Of a stretch of 64,000 bases of DNA, positions 10,854-20,337 are shown piece by piece; the stretch's first letter is position 1; the number at the start of each line of letters is the position of its first letter. Origin of the DNA: Manihot esculenta (taxonomy: Eukaryota; Streptophyta; Magnoliopsida; Malpighiales; Euphorbiaceae); NCBI RefSeq assembly GCF_001659605.2, contig NC_035164.2, positions 335,001 to 399,000 of the forward strand, given 5' to 3'. The notes beneath the pieces are model-generated. The model worked only from the letters and a program-made list of their open reading frames with translations, was not told the DNA's origin and ran no database searches. Made by a program: the position numbers and the translations under genes.

Positions 10854-11150
10854 TCAATTTCACTTCCACTTTTTGAAGTGGGACGGGTGGTCCATGGCTT
10901 ATCTATGGATTGAGCTGAAGAGGTGCGGGCGGGCCTTTGTCTTTTTGCGTTTGGTCGCAGTCCATCAGCTGAATGCTGTAGACTTTAGCTAATGATTTAT
11001 ATCAAAAACTTCTTGGTTCAAACAATCAATGATATCTAAACCATAAACAGGTTCTGTTTGACCAGTTTGTTTGGACAAACAGTTTTCTGGTTGTTTTTCT
11101 TTAGCAGCTTGTCCTTGTACTTGCGAACTTCCATCATCAGCCTTGACATC
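10854..11150 (-). pseudogene. Decayed 3' continuation of the element D gag-like frame
   Basis: Downstream of the TAA at 11151-11153 the same - strand frame stays open and keeps a Gag-like, Gln/Lys-rich composition (LQDVKADDGSSQVQGQAAKE...) to about 10990. The remaining ~140 bases up to the inverted LTR fragment show nothing I recognise. Confidence 0.5.
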
Positions 11151-11681
11151 TTAAAGCTCTTTCTCACTTCTTAATATGATTGCACTTACATCTTGTCTGG
11201 GATCCACCTCTGTTTGCGATGGCAACTTCCTCTGAGATTCAAGCTTGCTCACTGAGGTGGCTATTTGACCCATTTGTTGTTCGAGACTTTGGATAGAATT
11301 TGCTAATGATTTTATCATCTCTTTGAGGTGCATGTTGGAACTTTGAGGTGCTGCTTGGGCTTGATTTCTTTGATAGTTCTGGTAGTTGTTATCCCTAGCA
11401 TAGCCAAAGTTCGGATGGTCTCTCCAACCTGGATTGTATGTGTTAGAGTAGGGATCATGTCTCGGCTGTCCATTGAATCCTCCAATTAAATGTACTGGCT
11501 GGTCATCCTCATGAAGTATAGGACATTGATCAGTTGGGTGTCCTACATGTGCACAAATCCCACATAGTTGAGATTGTTGAAGTTGTTGAGCTTGTTGAGC
11601 TTGACCTATGACAAGACATCTCACAGCAAAGGTTAGTTCAGAAATTTGAGAAGAGAAAGTAGATGTACTTACCTTAGCCAT
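11151..11681 (-). CDS. Truncated gag-like protein of element D, 176 aa
   Basis: Same design as the frame at 1852-3153: MAKVSTSTFSSQISELTF start, zinc-knuckle-like CGICAHVGHPTDQC near residues 39-52, a Tyr/Asn-rich segment (HDPYSNTYNPGWRDHPN), then QMGQIATSVSKLESQ and KLPSQTEVDP...SAIILRS. It ends at a TAA in the conserved ...KEL context, where the frame continues open beyond, so this looks like a premature stop. The Gag core is missing, as in element A. The shared start and deletion show that both descend from one non-autonomous ancestor. Confidence 0.7.
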   Translation of the reverse strand: MAKVSTSTFSSQISELTFAVRCLVIGQAQQAQQLQQSQLCGICAHVGHPTDQCPILHEDDQPVHLIGGFNGQPRHDPYSNTYNPGWRDHPNFGYARDNNYQNYQRNQAQAAPQSSNMHLKEMIKSLANSIQSLEQQMGQIATSVSKLESQRKLPSQTEVDPRQDVSAIILRSEKEL

Positions 11682-11809
11682 GAATCAGTTCCTGCGATGG
11701 CAGGCTCCTCTATGGCAGATTCGGTGGTGACTTGCTTCCCAAGTCGTCTGAGTGTTCGCTCAATTTCTGGATCGTAAGGCAAAGTTTCCTTGTGTCCATA
11801 TCTGGTCAT
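11669..11809 (-). CDS. Short leader frame of element D (gag N-terminus, 46 aa)
   Basis: It begins MTRYGHKETLPYDPEIERTL and ends ...TDSWLR, then TAA inside GGTAAGTA. It overlaps the start of the 176-aa frame by 13 bases, as in element A (3141-3227). The YDPEIERTL segment is the typical start of Athila/Tat Gag. Confidence 0.55.
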   Translation of the reverse strand: MTRYGHKETLPYDPEIERTLRRLGKQVTTESAIEEPAIAGTDSWLR

Positions 11810-11863
11810 GAAAAAAAATAAATTACTTAAATCAATTCCCCGGAAACAGCGTCAATTTTTTAC

Positions 11864-13257
11864 TGTGCGGTTGTCAAAGTCGGTCAAAAATAACATTTTC
11901 AGTTATCAACAATTTTACAACTGCAGATAGTGGTAAAAGGATCGAATCCACAGGGAATTGATACTTACCTATCTTTCTTATCAAGACCAAGAAAACAAAC
12001 TGAAAGTAAAATAAAAGTAAATTGCAAGTAAAGTAAAAAGAGGGGTTTGAGATTGATTCAATTAAACTAATGATGAAACCAATAAAGTAAGAGAATAATA
12101 AAAATAAAGAGATTCAATTATGAGAAAAGCTCTAGTTGAAGAATTGGATCCACTTCAGTTGTTAAGATTGATCATTGATACTTAGGTTCCTTTGTTTGAT
12201 TCAATAAATTAGTTATGGAGATGGAATATGCTTCTCACCACCATATCTCTCCTTAAGCATAAATTAATTAGGGAACGTCCTCTAACTAATCACTAATCAA
12301 CAAGTTGCCAATGAACGTCTTTGGGCCTTAGGCATCTAACAACTATCAATTGCATTAAGAAAATAGAGAGACCTAATTCTAGCTACCCAAACGCATGGTG
12401 ATATCGCTAGATCATGCAATTTCCTTAGTTTTTACACCAAGTGTATCTTATGTTTGAACAATCCAAGCAATTAGGGACTTAAAACTATCCAAACTAACAA
12501 TTTATTACCTTGCAATCAAGAATCAATTGGCCATATTGATCAAAATAACAAAACAACAATGGAATTAAGTATGAGATTGCATGAATATTGAAAAACAAAA
12601 GTTAAACAATGTGTATTCTGATCTCCCAATCCATAAAACAACTAAAGTATCAACCAATCTTCAACTAGAAAAAGGAGTTTCAGCCACTCATGGCTGAAAC
12701 AAAACAAGAAAATAAAAGAAAGGAAGAAGGAAAAGTGCCAGGCGGTAGGCGGTAGGCCTTGGAGTGAGTGTGCGCCGAATCTGAAGAGAGGAGAGGGAGC
12801 CCTTGTGCAGCACTTGAAGAGAGGTATTTATAACCTTTATGTGCTGCCCTAAGTCTTTTACTTGCTGTCCAAGTTGGTCTTCCTTGCTGCCCTTGCCGCC
12901 CAAGTTGTATTGATGAGGTGGAGCCTCTTTTTGAATTTTGAATGTGTAAGGCTTGAGAGGCAAGTATGTCTTCTTGATATTTGGCTTCCTAAACAAGCTG
13001 AATTTTGAATCTTAAATGCTCTTGAAGATTTGAAATTTGAATTTCAAATTACTTTCCTTATTTATCTCCTCTTTAGTTGCAACTTGGCATGATTACTCTC
13101 CTTTGTTCCATTTTAGGCAGTTTTAAAGGTTTTTTCTCCAAATTATCTCTTTACACCATTTTCTGCAAAATAAGATCAAAATCACAAAATTAGGCAGAAA
13201 AAGTATAAATTAATATTAATAATATCATGATAAAGTAGTCTAAATTTGGACTGATCA
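11864..13257 (-). repeat. 5' LTR of non-autonomous Athila/Tat element D, 1394 bp
   Basis: It starts TGATCAGTCC at 13257 and ends ACAACCGCACA at 11864 (- strand). The primer site beyond the LTR end (about 11838-11857) is a degenerate form of the tRNA-Asp site (TTGACGCTGTTTCCGGGG), so the copy is older than element A. The LTR resembles that of A mainly at its 3' end. Confidence 0.85.
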
Positions 13258-13372
13258 GTGTAGAAGAAACAACAGAGAGCCGAGCTCCCTATATGAAAAG
13301 GCCCGCCAATGCGAAACGCACAAAAGGATAAACGAAAGTGAAGGGTCATGCTCACAGCTCGGATTAACCCAT
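13258..13372. repeat. Piece 1 of an old anonymous LTR-like sequence (G)
   Basis: Removing the solo LTR (13373-15767) and the full Tekay element (15985-25973), each with one duplicated target, joins this piece to 15773-15979 and 25979-27003. All three share a distinct composition (repeated GAGCTC/CCGAGCT words) unlike their neighbours. The family is not identified. Confidence 0.5.
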
Positions 13373-15772
13373 TGTAATACCCGGCTAGACTCCGGTATCA
13401 GAATTCCTACCGTCCGGTGGGATCTCGGATGTCGAAAATCTCTAGAAGGGTAAAATCATGTTTTTATAAAATGTTTTAATGTATTTTATGGTTTTAAGTA
13501 AGAAGGAAATTAAGTTGTGAATGAAAAAGACTAAGGAGGCATTTCCAGGTTCGGCCGCCGAACGTGGGATAGTTTAGGGGGGCAAGTTAGGCTTCCAAAA
13601 GAGGCAAAGGTTCGGTCGCCGAACCTCATATTCGGCCGCTGAACTTACATGAGTTTTGGAGGCACTTTAGGCTGCCGAAGGGTGGTCTGGCCAGCCTTAT
13701 ATAAGGGCTCCATAGCCGAAACGGGCGAGTTTTCTCCCCATTTTCAGCCAACGGTGAGTCCATGCTCTCCCATGGTCGTTTTTGATGTTTTTCCTCCAAT
13801 CTTTCATGTTTTAACAAGTTTTATCTTGGTTTGAAGATATTTGAGCAAAAGAGAAAGTTTTGGAACTTAGAGACACAAGGAGCGAGATCTCCCCCATCTC
13901 CGAGTTGGATCGTCTTCCCTCTCGATCTTCAAGAGGTAAGAGTAGATCCACACTTCTTTTCATGTTTTAGTTGAGTTTCATGAAGTTTCTTGGGGTAGAA
14001 ATGCATGTATAAGTTTATGTTGAGTTTTTGGTTTATGTTGTGTTTATGAGCAATGTGAGTTGTATATGTATGTTTGATGTGTTGTAGTTGGGGTTTAAGA
14101 TAGTTTGAAGCCCCTAGGAGCTGATGTATGTGTGTATGCATGTTGTAGAAGTGTTGTGTTTGAGTTGTATGAGTTGGGAGGCATTTGTGCATGAAAGAGG
14201 CTGAGTTATGCCCTTTGGAAGAACTCAAGTTCGGCAGCCGAAAGGACTTTCGGCCGCCGAACCTGCCTGTGGAGGCTAGCCTTTGGCTGTCGAACCCTGC
14301 CCCGAAAGTGGACTTTCGGCTCTGGAAGGGAGTTTCGGCTGCCGAAGGTGCCGCCGAACATGCATGAGTTTCATCTCTGGAAGGAACCTTCGGCCGCCAA
14401 AAGTGCTGCCGAAGGTGCATGACTTTCGGCTTTGGAGGGACTTTCGGCTGCCGAACCTGCCGCCGAAAGTGCCCTGTTCAACCTTTCTTTGCATGATTTC
14501 TATGATTGTTTTAAGGTGTTTTAGGGGGTTTTTGGGGAGTATTTTAGAGTCATGTTCATGTATGTTTGGTCTCTAATCTGAGTCCACCTGTGTAGGTTTG
14601 GACCCGAGGAACCGAGGACCCCAGCAATGAGTCAGCTACTTCAGAGTCTTGTCTGAGCTAGCCAGAGGTGAGTAGAATAACTCTTTATGTTTCAAAGCAA
14701 ATAAATCAAATTTTGAGCATGTTCATGCATCACAAATGCCATTAGATATATTAGGTTGTTTGCATTAGAATTCACGAATATGTTGCATTGCATAATATGA
14801 TGATGATGTGGATGGGTATTGGATGATCCTTTAGTCCTCGTATGATATGATGTGATATGGTATGGTATGAAAGTCCAGGTCGAGGCCCATTCTACGCCCC
14901 TGGCACTATGTTAAGAGAAAGACCAAGTCGAGGCTCATTCTACGCCCCTGGCATTATTGGAATGTTATGTTATGTTATGTTATGTTAAGAGAAAGACCAG
15001 GTCGAGGCCCATTCTACGCCCCTGGCATTATTGGAATGTTATGTTATGTTATGTTATGTTAAGAGAAAGACCAGGTCGAGACCCATTCTACGCCCCTGGC
15101 ACTATTGGATATGTAGAGGACTATTGGTGACAAAACCATCCTTGATGTGATTTGTTTGTGATGTGATGCATTCCATGAGATCATGTGATTTAAATTAAAT
15201 GTTTTATTATTCTGCTCACTGGGCTCTAGTAGCTCACCCCATTTCCCTAATCCCCCAGGTATGCAGGTACGGGATAGACCAGGAGGTCAGCTAGAGTAAA
15301 GTCCTGTTTATGTAATAGCTAGTGGTGGACATGATAAGTGTTGAAATGTAATGTATAGTTCAGTAATGTAATGAATAGTATTAAATAGTTATGTAATGTA
15401 ATGATGAGTATTGAGGTTTAGAATTGTGCTTGACCCTAGTATGTTGTTAATCCCTTTTTGGTTACATGATCTTTTAATGAAATGTTTTATGATATTATGT
15501 TAACCAAACTTAAAATATGTTATGTTACCCCATTGGAGTATTGATGAGGACTCTAGTATGGGGTTGATGGTTATGCCTATGAGTTGTGCATGCACAGGTT
15601 GAGTTTGGTAAATGAATGAGAAAAGTTCAAAATTTTTATGTATGTGTTGATCATGTATGGGATTAAACAGGTATACAGGTTGTATGTGAGGCTTGCTACG
15701 GGTCCCGGCGGCCTTAAGCCGATCTGGATCCTAGCTCCCGTAGCGGTCCGATTTTCGGGTCGTTACACCCAT
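13368..15772 (+). mobile_element. Solo LTR of a Tekay element with CCCAT target duplication
   Basis: The LTR is 13373-15767 (2395 bp), TGTAATACCCGGCTAGACTCC to GTCGTTACA, flanked directly by CCCAT on both sides (13368-13372 and 15768-15772). No interior sequence remains, so this is the product of LTR-LTR recombination. TATA-like TATATAAG is at 13698-13705. Palindrome clusters lie at 13550-13690 and 14225-14470. The array of CCATTCTACGCCCCTGGCA with TATGTTATGTTATG spacers at about 14875-15110 has four units, the most in the window. Confidence 0.95.
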
Positions 15773-15979
15773 AGTAAACAAACACTTAGCAAAGATGACC
15801 CAGGAAGAGGAAGACGACAAAAGACCAAGCTCCCTATCCCAGCGGAGCACACAGCTCAGACTGCACTGACCGACAGAAGGTTACATCTAGAGGGACAAGA
15901 CGTTTGAGCTCGTAATAAGAACAAGATTTAAAATCGTCTAATGCGGGGCACTCATGTAAATAAGACATTCCTCTAGGTA
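15773..15979. repeat. Piece 2 of the old anonymous LTR-like sequence (G)
   Basis: Lies between the solo LTR and the full-length Tekay element; continues the sequence of 13258-13372. No coding potential recognised. Confidence 0.5.
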
Positions 15980-15984
15980 TTATA

Positions 15985-18297
15985 TGTAATACCCGGCTAG
16001 ACTCCGGTATCGGAATTCCTACCGTCCGGTGGAATCTCGGATGTCGGGAGCCTCTAGTAGGGTAGAATCATGATTTCATAAAATGTTTTAAGGTATTTCA
16101 TGGTTTTAAGTATGAAAATTTAATGAGTTTTGCATGAAAAGTCTTTGGAGGAAAACCCAGGTTCGGCCGCCGAAAGTCAAGTTCGGCCGCCGAACATGCA
16201 TGCGTTTTGGAGGCACGTTAGGCCCCCGAAAGCATGAGTGAGGGAAGTTCAGGTTCGGCCGCCAAAAGTCAAGTTCGGCCGCCGAACATGGCATGCATGC
16301 GGAAGCACTTTCGGCCCCCGAACGTGGCCTGGCCAGCCACTATAAAAGGGTCACTTAGCCGAAATGGGCGAGCTTTCTCCCATTTTCGGCCATAGCTAGC
16401 TTCCGACCTCCCTCTCCCCAGATCTAGTGTTTTTCCTCCAAATCCCCACCATTTTTCTCGAGTTTTAAGCTTGCATTGAGGGTTTTGAACTTTTGAAACA
16501 AGTTTTGGAGTTTTGGGAACCCAGGAGCTCATTTTCGTGGATCTCCAAGTTTAGGTCGTCTCCCTCTCGATCTTCAAGAGGTAAGAGCCGATCTTAAGCT
16601 CCTTATGTGTTTTAAATAAGTTTTTATGCTAGATCTATGGGTAGAAATGCATGTTAGGTTATATGTGGAGTTATGGGTTAATCTTGATGTTTTGGATAAT
16701 GTATGTTGATTTTGTGTGTTTGAAGTGTTGTAGTTGGGGTATTTGATGTTTTGAGGCCCCTAGGAACTTGTATGCATGATTTAACTGAGGTATGTGCATG
16801 ATTGGTGAGTTTGGAGGCGAAAATGCACAAAGGAGCCAAGTTTCTGCCCTTTGGCAGAAACCAGGTTCGGCAGCCGAAGGCACTTTCGGCCGCCGAACAT
16901 GGCTGGGGAGGCAGGCCTTTCGGCTGCCGAAGTTGCCCCCAAAAAGAGACTTTCGTCTCTGTCTGGGACTTTCAGCCGCCGAAGGTGCCGCCGAACATGC
17001 ATGAGTTTCGCCTCTGTCTAGGAGTTTCGGCCGCCGAAGGTGCCGCCGAACCTGCCTGACTTTCGGCTCTGGAGGGACTTTCGGCCGCCGAACCTGCCGC
17101 CGAAAGTGCCCTGTCCAGCCATTTCTTGCATGTTTCTATGTAGTTGTTTTATGATGTTTTAGGGGGGTTTTGGGGAGTACGTTAGAGTTGTGTTTATGTA
17201 TGTTTGGTCCCTCATTGGAGTCCACCTGTGTAGGTTCGGACCCGAGGAACCGAGGACTCCAGCAGTGAGCCAGCTGCTACAGAGTTTGTCAGAGCTAGCC
17301 AGAGGTGAGTGGAATGAACCTTAAGTTTTTAAATTAGATGAAATATGAATTTTGAGCATGATCCATGCATCATGAATGCCACGAGATATAGTAGGTTGCT
17401 TGCATTAGTATTCACGAATATGTTGCATTGCATTTATGATTTTGATGTTGATGTGGATTGGTTATTGGATGACCCTTTAGTCCTCATATGATATGATGAT
17501 GTTATGGCATGATATGGTATGGAAGTCCAGGTTGTACCCATTCTACGTCCCTGGCACGATGTAAGAGAAAGTCCAGGTTGTACCCATTCTACGTCCTTGG
17601 CACAGTTGGTCCATATGATATGTTATGATAAGGGAAAGACCGGTTGACCCATTCTACGTCCCGGCACAGTTGGACCTATGTAGAGGACTATAGGTGACAA
17701 TACCATCCGAGATGTGATTTGTTGTGTTGTGTTGCATTCCATGAAAGCATGAAATTTTAATATATTGTTTTATACTATTCTGCTCACTGGGCTTTGTAGC
17801 TCACCCCTCTCCCCTAACCCCAGATGTGCAGGTACAGGGTAGACCAGGAGGTTAGCCAAAGTTTTGAAGTATGTGTATGTAATAGTTAGATTGTGGACAT
17901 GACAATTGTACTATGATGTAATGTAAGAGATTCAGTATGTTATGTAATGAGGTATATTGAGGTTATAGATGTGCTTGATTATGTGAGTATTGTAATCCCT
18001 TTGAGACATGATCTATAGAAATTGTTTTAAAATGTTTATGTTTAAACCAACTCATCTCATGTTGTATCGCCGTTGAGGCATTGTTGAGATCCCACAGAGG
18101 GGTCATGATTATGGTTATGCATGTATGTTCAGGTTGAGTTGGATGATGAAAGAAAAGTTTAAATTTTTATGCATGTTGTTGATCATGTATGGGATTATAC
18201 AGGTTTTCAGGTTATGTCAGGCTTGCTACGGGTCCTGGCGGCCTTAAGCCGATCTGGATCCTAGCGCCGGTAGCGGTTCGATTTTCGGGTCGTTACA
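15985..18297 (+). repeat. 5' LTR of Tekay element E
   Basis: TATA box TATAAAAG at 16341-16348, so U3 is about 380 bases and R plus U5 about 1.9 kb. TTCGGC-N-GCCGAA palindromes lie upstream of the TATA box (16160-16290) and in the transcribed leader (16865-17105). Array of CATTCTACGTCCCTGGCA-type units at about 17525-17670. Leader splice-like signals: GTAAGAG at 16581, TGTAG ending 17233, GTGAGT at 17305, and CTAAC-polypyrimidine-TGCAG ending 17831. Confidence 0.95.
16341..16348 (+). promoter_or_regulatory. TATA box of element E 5' LTR
   Basis: TATAAAAG, preceded by GGCCAGCCAC. The same motif and spacing occur at 24017-24024 (3' LTR), 55240-55247, near 7643-7653 (-) and near 9756-9766 (-). 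The element at 57062 has a weakened form, TATAGAAG. Confidence 0.8.
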
Positions 18298-18300
18298 GAA

Positions 18301-18312
18301 TGGTATCAGAGC
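18301..18312 (+). other. Primer binding site, initiator-Met tRNA type (element E)
   Basis: TGGTATCAGAGC, three bases after the 5' LTR end. Confidence 0.95.
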
Positions 18313-18567
18313 CCTAGGTTCATAGGATCGGACCTAGAGTGTCGGGCTCATAGATGTTCTAGAAGGTCAAGCACAATAGGAAGGTCATGTCCACTAGGAT
18401 AGGATGTTGAGTCCTGTCTGCATGATGATGTGAAATGCCATGACTTTATGCATGTGCATTAATGATATGCTATGCTATGTGATGTATGTGATGAGGGTTC
18501 ATGTGTGCCCACATGAACCATATGATGCTAATGTTTGCTTGTTATGAGCTGTTTTTCAGAGAATAAG

Positions 18568-20337
18568 ATGAGAGGAACTCGTCGATCTGCGCGATTGACT
18601 GGAGTGCCACCTGAGGATGAGGGCACGAGCGCCCGTCCTCCTACATTGCCTCGGGCAATGTCTTGTAGAGCCAACAGAGAAAGAGTGTCAAGGGACCCTA
18701 GAAGGTCTTTTGATGCTAGCAGAAGGGGGACAGATAGAGGAGGAAGTTCTTCAGATGTGAGGGAGGTTACAGGAGAGGATCAGAGGAGGGATGGGAACTT
18801 GGATGTGAGCATGGAGGAAGAAGGGACAGGGGAGTCTCAGGGAGGCGTTCAGGCCTCGGGGTTTGGTTTTCCACCCCATTATCCACCCTTCCCACAGGGT
18901 TCAGGGTATCCGATGGGAGGTACATCGGATTACTCCAGCTTTAACCCCTACCCTACCTACATGCCCTATCCACCTTTCTATCCACCTTACACACAGTACC
19001 CAGCTTATCCACCCTCACCCTTCTATCCAAACCCAGCAAACCCCACCTCGGGGAATGCTGCACCTCCACCTCCACCACCTACAGAACCAGCAGCCCCAGT
19101 TACTCAACCTCCTAGACCTAGCTCAGCTGATGGGAGCAAGGTAAAGATGACAGATTACCTCAAGCTAGATGCTCCCAAATACAAGTCAGGGGATGACCCC
19201 TTTGAGTATCTGAGAGTGGTGAAGACAATAACTGATGAGCTAGGGGCAAGTGACAGCAGGGCCATTCAGATGGCAGGGTTCACTTTGAAGTGCAAGAAGG
19301 CACGGGAGTGGTTCAAGTGTTATGTGGACCCGAGACTAGACGGCATGACATGGGAAGAATTTGCGAATGAGTTCGCTGGATGGGCTTTTCCAGACAGTTC
19401 TAGAGAACTGAAGATGATTGAGTTTGAGCAACTGAGGCAGTCAGAGCACATGGGTGTAGAGGAGTTCACGGATAAATTCTTGGAGCTATTGCCTTTTTCA
19501 GGGCAAGCTCTAGATACAGATACGAAGAAAGCCAAGAAATATGTTATGAAGCTGCATTCCAGGTACTCCTCGTTGGTTCAGTCAGCTGAGAGAGAAAGTT
19601 TCCACACTGTGGTGGATATGGCGCGAAGAATGGAAGCAAGTGCTATAGTTGAGGGGTCAGTGAAGCAGTCAGTGACCCAGTCTTCAGGGGTTAAGACCCC
19701 AGGCAGAGGAGGACCAGGTTTCTCTTCTCAGAGCTCAGGAAAGAAGAGGTGGGATAACACCACCAGGAAGTCGAAGAAGAATAAGTTTTGGAACAAGTTG
19801 AAATCCGGTCTGGGATTCGGCGGTGGCTCGAGCTCAGGCTCAGATGGTACAGAATGCCAGAGATGTGGAAGACCGCACAGGGGAGTGTGTCGAGCTGGGA
19901 CCAATACATGTTTCAGATGTGGACAGGAGGGACACATAGCTCGGGATTGTCCTAGAGCGCCTTTTATGGGCCAGCCCCAGCAGACAGCTTCTGGTAGTGT
20001 GGCACAGCCAGCAGTTCCAGCCACAACTCAGGGCAGTGGCAGAGGTAGAGGGAGAGGGGCAGCCTCTTCTTCTGGTTCCCGAGGTGAAGGTCCATCAGCT
20101 CCAGCCAGGATCTTCACCATGACACAGCAGGAGGCTAACACATCCAACACCGTGGTGTCAGGTAATCTCGTCATTGGGTGTTCTGATGTGTATGCATTAA
20201 TGGACCCGGGTGCATCTCATTCATTTATTGCTCCAAGAGCCGTTGAGAGGTTGGGTCTGATAGTCTCTGGGTTAGAGTGTCCCTTATGGGTCAGTGGACC
20301 CAAGTGTGACCCGTTAGTGGCAGTGTCAGTCTGCTAG
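18568..20337 (+). CDS. Gag with start of protease, element E (589 aa, ends at an in-frame TAG)
   Basis: I start at MRGTRRSARL (18568); this ATG is common to all three Tekay copies and follows a TGTTTTTCAG acceptor-like motif ending at 18559. Order: basic N-terminus; Pro/Tyr-rich linker (~residues 110-180); Gag core (KMTDYLKLDAP to about residue 370); Lys-rich stretch; CCHC knuckle CFRCGQEGHIARDC near 448; Gly/Arg/Ser-rich linker; then the aspartic protease with active-site triplet D-P-G (Asp546). The frame stops at TAG 20335-20337 inside protease, while the downstream pol is in the same frame. The second copy at 61012 has no stop at this position, so I read it as a nonsense mutation that cuts Pol off from Gag. 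Confidence 0.9.
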   Translation: MRGTRRSARLTGVPPEDEGTSARPPTLPRAMSCRANRERVSRDPRRSFDASRRGTDRGGSSSDVREVTGEDQRRDGNLDVSMEEEGTGESQGGVQASGFGFPPHYPPFPQGSGYPMGGTSDYSSFNPYPTYMPYPPFYPPYTQYPAYPPSPFYPNPANPTSGNAAPPPPPPTEPAAPVTQPPRPSSADGSKVKMTDYLKLDAPKYKSGDDPFEYLRVVKTITDELGASDSRAIQMAGFTLKCKKAREWFKCYVDPRLDGMTWEEFANEFAGWAFPDSSRELKMIEFEQLRQSEHMGVEEFTDKFLELLPFSGQALDTDTKKAKKYVMKLHSRYSSLVQSAERESFHTVVDMARRMEASAIVEGSVKQSVTQSSGVKTPGRGGPGFSSQSSGKKRWDNTTRKSKKNKFWNKLKSGLGFGGGSSSGSDGTECQRCGRPHRGVCRAGTNTCFRCGQEGHIARDCPRAPFMGQPQQTASGSVAQPAVPATTQGSGRGRGRGAASSSGSRGEGPSAPARIFTMTQQEANTSNTVVSGNLVIGCSDVYALMDPGASHSFIAPRAVERLGLIVSGLECPLWVSGPKCDPLVAVSVC

